A stretch of DNA of 64,000 nt from DATHTS01 sp965219305 (GCA_965219305.1 OZ244725.1:496001-560000), one strand, 5' to 3'; positions 1 through 8,789 are shown, counted from the first letter of the stretch. Notes: generated by a model from the letters alone, not told the origin. Numbers and translations: made by a program.

Positions 1-1572
1 ATCGCCTTCGCGCAAAGTCGTTACCAGTATATTTTCGTCTTTTTCGCTAAGATAAACATCAACCGAACCGCGATGAATTATATACATTAAACCGCCCTTT
101 TCGCCTTGCTTGACAATCGGTTCGCCGGGAGCAAAAATTCGGATTTCAGCGGCATCGGCGAGTTTTTGAGCTTCTGATTCTGAAAGAGGCGCGAAAATCG
201 GAACGCCTGTGATTCTGTCATAAATCGCGTTTTCATTTTCTAACAAAACATCTGCCGGAATATCTTTCTCGATATAAAGTGTGCGCGTCGGGAAAGCAAA
301 ATTGATGCCCTCGCGCTGAAAAGAATACCAGATTCGCTGGCGCACAAGCGCGTCGGTGTCGTTATGTTTGGAATAATCTATTAACCAATATTTTATTTCG
401 TATTCGATTCCGTTATCGCCGAGATTTCGGACGCGGACTATCGGGCGGATTTTCGGGGAAACATTATCGCACTGCCGCACGGCTTCGCGGACAATTTTAA
501 TCGTTTTTGCGGGCGGATCGGAATAAAGTGTGTTGAAAAAAACGAGTCGCGCGTTGAGATTTTTTTTCGGCGCGACCTCGATAATCTCTTTGCCGATTAT
601 GCTGTTGCCGATTATCAGCATTTTATTTTGAAACGTGCGGATTTTTACGCCGCGCCACGTTATGCTTTCTACGACACCTTTGCCTTTTTCACCGAGCGCG
701 ATCACGTCGCCGATTTGAAAAGGCTGATCTGCTTGCAGTGCCAAACCTGCAAAAAGATTGCCGAGCGTGTCTTGTAAGGCAAAACCGACGACGATTCCGA
801 CAATCGTCGAACCGGTAAACAACGGCGCGAGTTGAATGTTCGGATATTGCGATTGAAAAATAATAAAAAAGGCGATAATGTAAAGCAAAATCATCACGAC
901 ATTGCGAATCAAATTCGTTAATTCATAAGAATTCGTATTCCGCAGAGCGCGGCTGAAAATCAGCGAATTGATAAATCTGAGAATCGCAATAATGAGAATA
1001 AACCAGAGAATTATTTTCAAAAGCCGAAAGAAATTAGTCAGAAGCGAGATCGAAAGTTCACTCAATGCAGTCGGCGTAGCTTGAGTTTCCTGCCCGATAA
1101 TAATGCTTTCCGGTGTTCGGGTCGGCTTAACTGTCGGTGATGAAAGCGGTGCGGCGGATTTTTGCGGACTTTGTGTCGGTTTTGCCGTGGGAGTTGGTAT
1201 CGGTGTTGCTGCCGCCTGATTTACATTTGAATTCGTGTTTAGATTTGAATTGACGTTGACATTGGAATTTCCATTGACATTTGAATTGGCGTTTCCATTT
1301 AAATTATCAACCGAATTGTCTGCGCCGTTTGAATTTCCCAACTCATTTATAACGTTTTGATTGACATTATCAAGCGGTTCGGCTGTTTTATTTGAATTAA
1401 CGTGAGGCGTTTCCTTCGGTTTAGGCGCATACTTTTCGACATTCATAAAAAATGCCGAAACATATTCTTTGGTCGGGTCTTCGAGAAACGGCAGAATAAT
1501 CAGAGATGCGATGATGACTGCCGCTAAAACAGATAAACCGGCAAACTGTTTTTTTATATTCGTATTCGCCAT
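1..1572 (-). CDS. MscS-type mechanosensitive channel with C-terminal cNMP-binding domain (3' end beyond window)
   Basis: An open frame of 524 codons starts at ATG 1572 and runs off the window edge. Read from the sequence: an N-terminal membrane segment (about residues 6-26), a long Asn/Thr/Pro-rich linker with N-x-N repeats (about 45-150), then further membrane helices leading into an MscS core (GSTIVGIVVGFALQDTLGN, then FQIGDVI). A cyclic-nucleotide-binding fold follows (PGEPIVKQGEKGG...HRGSVDVYL) and is cut by the window edge. MscS channels open under membrane tension in the inner membrane; a cNMP domain is known to gate some members. Only 15 bp separate it from the upstream Nramp-like gene, so the two are probably co-transcribed. 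The family call is firm. The gating ligand and the natural C-terminus cannot be seen. Confidence 0.88.
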   Translation of the reverse strand, partial: MANTNIKKQFAGLSVLAAVIIASLIILPFLEDPTKEYVSAFFMNVEKYAPKPKETPHVNSNKTAEPLDNVNQNVINELGNSNGADNSVDNLNGNANSNVNGNSNVNVNSNLNTNSNVNQAAATPIPTPTAKPTQSPQKSAAPLSSPTVKPTRTPESIIIGQETQATPTALSELSISLLTNFFRLLKIILWFILIIAILRFINSLIFSRALRNTNSYELTNLIRNVVMILLYIIAFFIIFQSQYPNIQLAPLFTGSTIVGIVVGFALQDTLGNLFAGLALQADQPFQIGDVIALGEKGKGVVESITWRGVKIRTFQNKMLIIGNSIIGKEIIEVAPKKNLNARLVFFNTLYSDPPAKTIKIVREAVRQCDNVSPKIRPIVRVRNLGDNGIEYEIKYWLIDYSKHNDTDALVRQRIWYSFQREGINFAFPTRTLYIEKDIPADVLLENENAIYDRITGVPIFAPLSESEAQKLADAAEIRIFAPGEPIVKQGEKGGLMYIIHRGSVDVYLSEKDENILVTTLREGD

Positions 1573-1587
1573 AAGCTAAAGTTGCAG

Positions 1588-2889
1588 TTACATAAAAATA
1601 TCAACAAATGTCGTAACGAGCAATAAAATAGACAAAATCGAAACGATAATCGTTATCGCCCACGCGATCAGATTGAATACAAAACCGTTTTTGTATTCGC
1701 CCATTATTTCTTCATTGCTCGACAGCGAAACAATTGCGATCAGCACAATCGGAAGTAATAAACCGTTGATACATTGCGTAAAAATTAGAAGTTTAATCTG
1801 CGGAATTCCCGGAATTAATGCGACGATTGCGCCGAGCAAAATCAGCGCGGTAAAAATTCCGATAAATATCGGTGCTTCGCGGAAACTTCTCGACAGACCT
1901 TTTTCAAAACCCAATGCTTCGGTAATCGAATAAGCCGTCGCCAGCGGCAAAACGCCCATCGCCAACATCGCCGCGCCGAAAAGACCGATTCCGAAAAGAT
2001 ATTTCGCATAATTTCCGGCAATCGGCGCGAGTGCCTGCGCCGCGGTCGCCGCTGAATCGAGTTCGTTGATACCGTTTGCAAAAAGCGTCGCGGCGGTTGA
2101 AATAACGATAAAAGCGGCGATTAAATTTGCGAAAAGCATCCCGATAATGACATCGGCGCGGACAATCGGCAAATCTTCTTTATCCATCTTTTTTTCGACG
2201 ACGGAAGATTGGACGAAAACCTGCATAAACGGTGTGATCGTCGTTCCGATAACGGCGACGACCGTAAAAAGATAACTCGTGTCAAAGGAAAAACTCGGTT
2301 TGACGAACTCGCGTCCGACTTGTTCCCAATCGGGCTGCGCCATAAATGCGGAAAAAATATAACCGAAAAAAACGAGCGACATTAAAAGAAAAACGCGCTC
2401 GACGCGCTGTTGTGAACCTTTGACGACGAGCCACCAAATCAACGCGGAAGTTACGGGAATCGTGATAAAACGCGAAATTCCGAAAAGTTCCGAAGCCTGC
2501 GCGATGCCGACAAATTCAGATACGATTACGCCCGAATTGGCAATCAAAAGCGACAACATTACAAGTGCGGTTAAACGCACACCGAATTGTTCGCGGATCA
2601 AATCGGCAAGTCCTTGTCCGGTCACAACGCCCATCCGAACACACATTTCCTGCACGATAATCAACGCGAAAGTCATCGGAATGAAAAGCCAAAGCAATGT
2701 ATAACCGTAACTTGCGCCGACGGTCGAATAAGTAGCGATACCGCTGGCATCGTTTCCGGCGTTGGCGGCGATTATTCCCGGACCGAGAATGGCGAGATAT
2801 GCGAAAAAACGATAATCGGACAAATTCCGGCGAAAACGCGACGGAAAGCGTTTGATTTCCTGAACAAATTTTCTCGGGGTGAAATTCAT
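1588..2889 (-). CDS. Nramp (SLC11)-family metal ion transporter with altered binding motifs
   Basis: 433 residues with about eleven hydrophobic helices, the Nramp/LeuT-fold length. Helix 1 has the family GPGxxA lead, but the metal-site motif DPGN reads D47-A-S-G. Helix 6 has T219-P-F-M where classical Mn/Fe transporters have MPHN. The Asp is kept; the Asn and the metal-coordinating Met are lost. It is an inner-membrane, proton-coupled or uncoupled cation importer by family. Because the soft-metal Met is absent, Mn2+/Fe2+ may not be its substrate; relatives lacking it include Mg2+ or Al3+ carriers. It heads an apparent operon with the MscS-cNMP channel. No SD-like sequence is obvious before the ATG. 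Confidence 0.85.
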   Translation of the reverse strand: MNFTPRKFVQEIKRFPSRFRRNLSDYRFFAYLAILGPGIIAANAGNDASGIATYSTVGASYGYTLLWLFIPMTFALIIVQEMCVRMGVVTGQGLADLIREQFGVRLTALVMLSLLIANSGVIVSEFVGIAQASELFGISRFITIPVTSALIWWLVVKGSQQRVERVFLLMSLVFFGYIFSAFMAQPDWEQVGREFVKPSFSFDTSYLFTVVAVIGTTITPFMQVFVQSSVVEKKMDKEDLPIVRADVIIGMLFANLIAAFIVISTAATLFANGINELDSAATAAQALAPIAGNYAKYLFGIGLFGAAMLAMGVLPLATAYSITEALGFEKGLSRSFREAPIFIGIFTALILLGAIVALIPGIPQIKLLIFTQCINGLLLPIVLIAIVSLSSNEEIMGEYKNGFVFNLIAWAITIIVSILSILLLVTTFVDIFM

Positions 2890-3115
2890 ATTTTGCCGAT
2901 GAATCGCCCGATTTATTGAGCGTTATTTAATTTATATTTTGAAATTAACAGAATCGAACTTTTTTCTAAACTGCGGAAAAGCATTTATTTACAGTCTTCG
3001 GGAATTATAACAGCAAGTAAATTTTTTTACGACAACGCGAAAGCATTGGAACTTCGTCGCAAATAACAAAATCGAAATTCTTGATTCATTCGCCATATAA
3101 TTTATAATCGAATTT
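2890..3115. promoter_or_regulatory. Divergent promoter region, Nramp-like / trpD-like
   Basis: AT-rich 226-bp spacer between divergent genes. On the + strand TATAAT occurs at 3095-3100 and again at 3102-3107, with TTGATT at 3081-3086. The second box lies only eight bases before the trpD-like ATG at 3116, so if it is the -10 element the transcript would be leaderless or nearly so. No terminator or operator is evident. Confidence 0.35.
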
Positions 3116-4195
3116 ATGACGAAAACCGATTGGTTAAAATCCGCGCCGCTTGCTGCGACGAACAAACAAGCGGAAACACCTCTCTATAAATTTCTCGTGC
3201 GTCTGATTCACGGTGAAAATCTCAAAATGGAAGAGGCGGCGCAGTTTTTTCAAGAATTAATGTTTGAAAAAGCATTTCCGGCGCAGATTGTCGGATCGCT
3301 CGTGGCGTTGACAATCAAAGGAGAAACCGGTGCTGAACTGGCGGGAATGGCGCGGGCGATGAGAGAAAATTCGATAAAAATAAATGCCGGACACAGGAAT
3401 CTGACAGATATTTCGGGAACAGGTTCAAGCGCATCGAAAACTTTTAACGTTTCGACTGCCGCCGCAATTGTCGCCGCCGGAGCCGGATTACCGATTGCAA
3501 AGCAGGTCAATCGAGCGGTTTTGAGCGAATCGGGAAGTTCGGAAACGGTCGAAAAACTCGGCGTAAATTTGAAAGTCAAACCGAATACGATTCAAGCCTG
3601 CTTAAACGGTGCGGGAATCGGTTTTATATACGCGCCGGAATATCATCCGAAATTAAAAAATATCGGCGACGCACGGCGGCATCTCGGAATTCGTACCTGT
3701 CTGAATCTGCTCGGAGTTTTAACAAATCCGGCGGGCGTGTCTCGCCAACTCGTCGGCGTGTGGCATCAATCGCTTCTCGAACCGATCGCCGAAGCGTTAG
3801 CATTTTTAAATATTGAAAAAGCCTGGGTCGTTCACGGTCTCGACGGGTTGGACGAAATCACGATTGACGGCGAATCGCTCGTTATAGAAATCACGAAAGG
3901 AAAATTGAGGAAATTCAAAATTTCGCCCAAAGAATTCGGTCTTCAAAATGGTAAAATAAACAAAATAAAGGTCGCTGACGCATCCGACAGCGCGGCGATA
4001 ATCAGGGAAGTTTTGGAAAGCAAACGCCGTGATGAAGCGCGTTCATTGGTCGTTATAAATGCCGCCGCCGCCTTGATTGTCGGCGGGACGGCAAGCGATC
4101 CGATGCAAGCCGCGCGGCTTGCCGAACAAAGTATTGACAGCGGTTCGGCTCTGATAAAACTCGAAAGACTTCAGCAGACGACTAATAAAGGGTGA
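3116..4195 (+). CDS. trpD: Anthranilate phosphoribosyltransferase family (TrpD-like), divergent active site
   Basis: 359 residues, usual TrpD length (about 340-350). The family fold is clear from KTFNVSTAAAIVAAGAGLP, NLLG-LTNPA and the metal-binding D-E in HGLDGLDEI. TrpD transfers the phosphoribosyl group of PRPP to anthranilate in tryptophan synthesis. Two signature loops differ: the PRPP loop GTGGD is GTGSS (101-105) and KHGNR is KQVNR (129-133). The neighbours are not trp genes. It may therefore be an active but divergent TrpD, or a paralogue with another role. Lacking an SD, it may be read from a leaderless mRNA. Its last codons lie in a heptamer-like repeat (4190-4217). Confidence 0.8.
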   Translation: MTKTDWLKSAPLAATNKQAETPLYKFLVRLIHGENLKMEEAAQFFQELMFEKAFPAQIVGSLVALTIKGETGAELAGMARAMRENSIKINAGHRNLTDISGTGSSASKTFNVSTAAAIVAAGAGLPIAKQVNRAVLSESGSSETVEKLGVNLKVKPNTIQACLNGAGIGFIYAPEYHPKLKNIGDARRHLGIRTCLNLLGVLTNPAGVSRQLVGVWHQSLLEPIAEALAFLNIEKAWVVHGLDGLDEITIDGESLVIEITKGKLRKFKISPKEFGLQNGKINKIKVADASDSAAIIREVLESKRRDEARSLVVINAAAALIVGGTASDPMQAARLAEQSIDSGSALIKLERLQQTTNKG

Positions 4196-4236
4196 AAGAT
4201 CAGTGACGAAAGACGAAATTTTTTATTCTTAAATTT

Positions 4237-5232
4237 ATGGTTTACGGATCGTTGATGAATTTGCGGAACAGACTTTTTGAAAGAGAAATTTTCAAATCGA
4301 ATGCTCTCGACGTTCCAACGATCAGCGTCGGAAATATTACGCTCGGCGGCACCGGAAAAACTCCACTCGTTGCTTATATTGCTGAATTTTTGGCAGATTC
4401 AGGCAAAAAAGTTTGTATTTTAACGCGAGGTTACGGGCGGGAAAATTCTAAAAAAAGAATCATCGTTTCGGACGGCGAAACAATTATCGAAAACGCGCGC
4501 TTAACCGGCGACGAACCTCTCGAACTGGCGAAAAAACTACGTGAAAAAGCCGTCATCATTGCCGATCCGAATCGCTACGAAGCGGGGAAGTTCGCGCGTG
4601 AAAATTTTGATGTTTCAGTTTTCGTTTTAGACGATGCGTTTCAGCATCGGCAGGTTAAGAGAAACTTGGATTTGGTTTGCGTTGATGCCGCAAATCCGTT
4701 CGGAAACGAAAGAGTTTTTCCGTTCGGAATTTTGCGCGAACCGTTGAAAAATCTAAAACGGGCAAACGCAATTATTATCACACGCGCAAATTTATTAGAT
4801 GAAACCGAAACAGAAAAACTCAAAACCGAAATTGCCAAAATAACGAATTGTCCGATTTTTGTTTCGAGAAACAAAACGGATTATCTCACCGAATTAAAAT
4901 CTGGAAATAAAGAGCAAAAAACGAAATCAGGTTTTCTAGCATTTTGCGCTCTCGGCAATCCGAAAAACTTTTTTACTCAACTGGAAAATGAAAAATTTAA
5001 TTTAATCGGCGTAAAATCGTTTCCCGATCATTATTTTTATAACCAGTCGGACATTGAAAAAATCGAGGAAATATCTGTAAATATCGGCGCGGATTGTTTA
5101 ATAACTACGGCTAAAGATGCGGTAAAATTAAAGAAATTAAACTTTAATCTTCCTTGTTTCGTGGCGGAAAATAAACTGTTTTTCGAGGAAGAAAAAAAAC
5201 TGCACGAATTGCTCGGTGCAGTTTTTCTTTAA
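4237..5232 (+). CDS. lpxK: Tetraacyldisaccharide 4'-kinase LpxK (lipid A synthesis)
   Basis: 331 residues, near the family norm. It phosphorylates the 4' position of the tetraacyl disaccharide to give lipid IVA on the cytoplasmic face of the inner membrane. The P-loop is VGNITLGGTGKTP (residues 31-43, Lys41), followed by TRGYGRENS and the conserved LDDAFQHRQVKR stretch. The N-terminus is short: the usual hydrophobic segment before YGxxxxLRNxLFE is partly missing. The frame is open upstream only to a TGA just ahead, with FFILKF before the ATG, so a non-ATG start a few codons earlier is possible. It follows the trpD-like gene by 41 bp. Its presence argues for an LPS-bearing outer membrane. Confidence 0.93.
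   Translation: MVYGSLMNLRNRLFEREIFKSNALDVPTISVGNITLGGTGKTPLVAYIAEFLADSGKKVCILTRGYGRENSKKRIIVSDGETIIENARLTGDEPLELAKKLREKAVIIADPNRYEAGKFARENFDVSVFVLDDAFQHRQVKRNLDLVCVDAANPFGNERVFPFGILREPLKNLKRANAIIITRANLLDETETEKLKTEIAKITNCPIFVSRNKTDYLTELKSGNKEQKTKSGFLAFCALGNPKNFFTQLENEKFNLIGVKSFPDHYFYNQSDIEKIEEISVNIGADCLITTAKDAVKLKKLNFNLPCFVAENKLFFEEEKKLHELLGAVFL
5195..5230 (+). terminator. Rho-independent terminator inside the 3' end of lpxK
   Basis: Perfect 11-bp stem AAAAACTGCAC (5195-5205) / GTGCAGTTTTT (5216-5226), loop of 10, followed by CTTT. It overlaps the last coding codons of lpxK and its stop codon at 5230-5232. The stem begins with an A-run, so the element could also work for the convergent transcript coming from the kinase-like gene. 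Confidence 0.7.
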
Positions 5233-5343
5233 TTAATGAACGTCGGTCCGACAAAAGAATTTTAGCCCACGAAATACACTAAAGAAACGAAAATTAAGTC
5301 AAAAAGTTATTTAATTTTTCTTTTGTCAATTTTACGTTAATTA

Positions 5344-6864
5344 TTATTCCGAATCTTGTTGTTTTCCGCTGACCTGTTTTTTCTCGTTTGTCGAAGGCGT
5401 AGTTTCTTTTGGTTTTTCAGCCGGAGTCGCTTTCGGTTTCGGAGTCGCCGCCGGAGTCGCCGTCGCCGGAACATCGGCAGGTGTTTCATTTGGAACAGGC
5501 GAAGGTTTCACATTTGCGTTATTTCCTTTCGGAGATTTCGCAGGCAAAGGCGCGACATTTGCATTTACATTCGATTCTTTAGGAACTTGAATAACATATT
5601 CGCCCGGCATAAACTGACTGTTTGAATTACCTGGAATCAATATATAATTACCGTCCGACTGGTAAACCGGCGGCGGTGCGCCCGGAGGCGGCGCGCCGCC
5701 TCGTCCCCACGCATCGTAACCGTCGCCGCCCGGCATCTGCTGAACTTCAGGATATGGATAATCCGAATTTGAGTTGCCCGTTCCGGGATAGATGGTCGGC
5801 AACATATTATTTACGCCCTGTTCATTCATTCCCGTCGCCGGAACTAAAGGCTGAACCGGCATTCCGTTGGCATCGGTTTGCAGTTGAGTTTCAGGATTTG
5901 TGGTTCTGACTTGTGTTGCATAAATCAACGCGACGCTTAGTAGCGAAACTCCGGCTAAAACGACGAATGCCGTTTTCCAGATATTATTATTTACCGCTTC
6001 GGCGGCGTTTGCGGGAACGATGACGGTCTCCGCATCATAACCGAAAACTTTGTCTAGTTCCTCGACAAATCCTGCGGCTGACTGTTGACGCGATTCCGGA
6101 TTTTTTGCCAACGCTTTTAATATTACGGGTTCGATATTCGGCGGCACATCGGAACGAAATGCAGAAAGCGGTGCGGGAAGTTCTTCGGTTTTCTTGAGCA
6201 TTAAATCTGTTATATTTTCGGCGGTAAACGGCGTTTCTCCGGTCAGCATTTCATAAAAAACGACACCGAGCGAATAAATATCCGAACGCTCGTCCGTTTC
6301 GGAAACTTCCGAATATTGTTCGGGCGCGATATATTTCGCTTTTTCGATAGTAAGTTCGTCATCGCCCGAAACTATCGCGCCGAAATCTGCAACTTTCACC
6401 GTTTCGATGCCGCCGAGACTGCGGGTTAGTAAAATATTTTCCGGGTTCAGGTGTCCGTGAGCCGTATGATTTGAATGAGCGGCTGAAAGTGCGGCGGCGG
6501 TTTGTCTGATAATACGGATCGCCCGGTTTGTTTCAAATTTTCCTTTTTGATCGAGCGCGGAACGAAGCGTTTCACCTTCAGCCGATTCCATTACGATATA
6601 AACCGTGTTATCGGTATCCGAACCGAAATCCGTAACTCCCAAAATATTCGGGTGTGAAATGTGCGAATTTATTTTCGCTTCGCCTGAAAACTGCCTGACA
6701 ATGTTGTCGTCAATCGCCAAAGCAGGCGATAAAATCTTAATAATAACGGGTTTTTCCATCAGAAGATGTTTTCCGCGATAAACCGTCGTAAGATCGTCTT
6801 CGCGCAGAATTTCATCAATTTGATATTTGTCCGCTAATATTTTTCCCTTAAGTTCCTGACTCAT
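5344..6864 (-). CDS. PknB-type protein kinase-like protein, probable pseudokinase with membrane anchor
   Basis: 506 residues: kinase-like domain (about 8-275), one membrane helix (about 297-316), then a Pro/Gly/Asn-rich tail rich in PxATP words. Retained kinase residues: VIIK Lys43, a Glu in the C-helix (E62), DFG Asp160, the APE-like APEQ and the DxxSLG segment. Lost: the Gly-rich loop (reads LREDDLTTVYRG) and the catalytic Asp, since HRDxKxxN is H136-G-H-L-N-P-E-N143. Such a protein may still bind ATP but should be weak or inactive as a kinase. The same window encodes an intact relative (40347-41975). It is exported-tail-out by topology prediction. Convergent with lpxK. Confidence 0.85.
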   Translation of the reverse strand: MSQELKGKILADKYQIDEILREDDLTTVYRGKHLLMEKPVIIKILSPALAIDDNIVRQFSGEAKINSHISHPNILGVTDFGSDTDNTVYIVMESAEGETLRSALDQKGKFETNRAIRIIRQTAAALSAAHSNHTAHGHLNPENILLTRSLGGIETVKVADFGAIVSGDDELTIEKAKYIAPEQYSEVSETDERSDIYSLGVVFYEMLTGETPFTAENITDLMLKKTEELPAPLSAFRSDVPPNIEPVILKALAKNPESRQQSAAGFVEELDKVFGYDAETVIVPANAAEAVNNNIWKTAFVVLAGVSLLSVALIYATQVRTTNPETQLQTDANGMPVQPLVPATGMNEQGVNNMLPTIYPGTGNSNSDYPYPEVQQMPGGDGYDAWGRGGAPPPGAPPPVYQSDGNYILIPGNSNSQFMPGEYVIQVPKESNVNANVAPLPAKSPKGNNANVKPSPVPNETPADVPATATPAATPKPKATPAEKPKETTPSTNEKKQVSGKQQDSE

Positions 6865-6971
6865 AATTCAAATTTTTGTCGTTTTTTACGATTCGGCTCA
6901 TTACTTAACAGTTGTATTTTAATAATTACGAAAATTAATAAAATCGGATTTTTGCCGTTGTTTATAAAAAA

Positions 6972-8672
6972 CTACTCTTCGCCAAAAGTTACCGCCCGTT
7001 CTTTGATGTCAATCTGTTTATCACTTGAAACATCCTCTTTCAAATTTTCGCTGTCGAGCCGGTTTTGCCACGCGGCTTTAACGAAAGAAACAAATAACGG
7101 ATGTGCTTTTAGCGGTTTGGATTTGTATTCGGGGTGAAACTGGCAAGCCACGAAAAACGGATGCTTTTCTCTTGGCAGTTCGATCATTTCCACGAACTTG
7201 CGGTTTGGCGAAATTCCGCTGAAAATCAGACCGTTATTTTGCAGAATTTCAATAAATTCGGGATTAAATTCAAAACGATGACGATGTCTTTCATTAATTT
7301 GGTCGGCATTGTGATAAATTTCCCGCACTAGACTTTCCGGTTTCAAATCGCAGTCATAAGCACCGAGCCGCATCGTGCCGCCGAGTTCGTCAACATCAAC
7401 TAAATCGCGCAACTTGAAGATAACCGGAAATTCCGTTTTATCGTTAAATTCGGTTGAATCGGCTTCCTTTAAATCACAGACATTTCTTGCAAATTCGATG
7501 CAGGCGGTCTGCATTCCGAGACAGATTCCGAAATACGGCGTTCCCGATTTTCTCGCGTAGGAAATCGCGCGGATCATTCCGGTTACGCCGCGTTTGCCGA
7601 AACCGCCGGGAACGAGAATCGCGTCGAAATCTTGAAGACGCATCTCAAAATCTTCCTGCATCAAATCTTCGGATTCCACCCATTTTACTTTGACTTCGAC
7701 ATTATTCGCCACGCCTGCGTGCGTTAAGGCTTCGCGCAAAGATTTGTAAGAATCTTCAAGTTCGACATATTTTCCGATAATGCCGATTTTTACCGAATCG
7801 TTATTTTTTTCTTTAATAGTCGAGACGAGTTTGCGCCAGTCTCTTAAATCGGCGTTCGAATATTCGTCGGAAATTTTCAGAAGATCGGCGATTAAATTAT
7901 CTAAACCCTGCTCGTGCAGATAAAGCGGAACTTCATAAATCGTGCTGACATCGAGCGCGGAAATTACGGCGTGTTCCTGAACATTACAAAAGAGTGCGAT
8001 TTTCTTGCGAAGTTCGAGCGGCACGGTTCTGTCAGAACGGCACAGCAAAATGTCAGGCTGAATTCCGATTTCGCGCAATTCGCGGACGCTGTGCTGTGTC
8101 GGTTTCGTCTTTAATTCTCCGGCGGCGGCGATATACGGAACGAGCGTAACGTGAACAAATATCGCGTTATTTCGACCTTCTTCGTTGCCCATCTGACGAA
8201 TCGCTTCCATAAACGGCAAACTTTCGATGTCGCCGACAGTTCCGCCGATTTCGACGATCAAAACGTCCGGTTTTTCCGAATCGGCGACGAATCTGACGGC
8301 TTCTTTTATCCTGTCGGTGATGTGCGGAATCACCTGAATCGTCTTGCCGAGATAATCGCCGCGCCGCTCTTTTTCGATGACGTTCAAATAAATACGTCCG
8401 CTCGTCCAATTGTTCGCCTGCGAAAGTTTCGCATTTGTAAAACGCTCGTAATGACCGAGATCGAGATCGGTTTCCGCGCCGTCGTCGGTGACGAAAACCT
8501 CGCCGTGTTGAAACGGCGACATCGTTCCCGGATCAACATTTATATACGGATCGAGCTTCATCATCTGGACACTCAAACCGCGCGCTTCCAAAAGACACCC
8601 GACCGAAGCCGCCGCCAAACCCTTGCCCAAACTAGAAACCACGCCGCCTGTTACGAAAATATATTTTGTCAT
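6972..8672 (-). CDS. pyrG: CTP synthase
   Basis: 566 residues from the ATG at 8672. It makes CTP from UTP, ATP and glutamine in the cytoplasm. The N-terminal synthetase domain opens with TKYIFVTGGVVSSLGKG and carries the DPYINVDPGTMSPFQHGE region. The C-terminal class I amidotransferase domain has GICLGMQ with the nucleophilic Cys and FHPE near the end. The frame is open a further 13 codons upstream, but that extension is translated from the palindromic repeat at 8683-8787 and is not part of the family. The start at 8672 restores the usual N-terminus. Spacing to the next upstream gene is filled with repeats. Confidence 0.97.
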   Translation of the reverse strand: MTKYIFVTGGVVSSLGKGLAAASVGCLLEARGLSVQMMKLDPYINVDPGTMSPFQHGEVFVTDDGAETDLDLGHYERFTNAKLSQANNWTSGRIYLNVIEKERRGDYLGKTIQVIPHITDRIKEAVRFVADSEKPDVLIVEIGGTVGDIESLPFMEAIRQMGNEEGRNNAIFVHVTLVPYIAAAGELKTKPTQHSVRELREIGIQPDILLCRSDRTVPLELRKKIALFCNVQEHAVISALDVSTIYEVPLYLHEQGLDNLIADLLKISDEYSNADLRDWRKLVSTIKEKNNDSVKIGIIGKYVELEDSYKSLREALTHAGVANNVEVKVKWVESEDLMQEDFEMRLQDFDAILVPGGFGKRGVTGMIRAISYARKSGTPYFGICLGMQTACIEFARNVCDLKEADSTEFNDKTEFPVIFKLRDLVDVDELGGTMRLGAYDCDLKPESLVREIYHNADQINERHRHRFEFNPEFIEILQNNGLIFSGISPNRKFVEMIELPREKHPFFVACQFHPEYKSKPLKAHPLFVSFVKAAWQNRLDSENLKEDVSSDKQIDIKERAVTFGEE

Positions 8673-8682
8673 TTGTTTCTTA

Positions 8683-8787
8683 AAGTTTGGAGTTCCAACT
8701 TCAGTTGGCATCCTCCGCCGCGCTCCGCAGGCGGGTTCGCACTACGCTTCGCGGGTGCGAGCCAACTAAAGTTGAAACTCCAAACTT
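8683..8787. repeat. Palindromic repeat element, copy 1 (upstream of pyrG)
   Basis: Terminal inverted arms of 27 bp, 8683-8709 and 8761-8787, match at 25 of 27 positions (arm word AAGTTTGGAGTT, then CAACTTxAGTTGGC). The interior holds two smaller inverted repeats, CCGCC/GGCGG and TCGCAC/GTGCGA. A second copy lies at 34026-34121. There is no coding capacity, so it resembles a REP/MITE-like element. It sits in the pyrG 5' region and could form a strong hairpin in the leader. Confidence 0.8.
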
Positions 8788-8789
8788 CT

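Noticed and set aside
8673..8711. Longer N-terminus of CTP synthase
   Set aside because: The extra 13 residues are translated from the palindromic repeat, and the family N-terminus starts at 8672.
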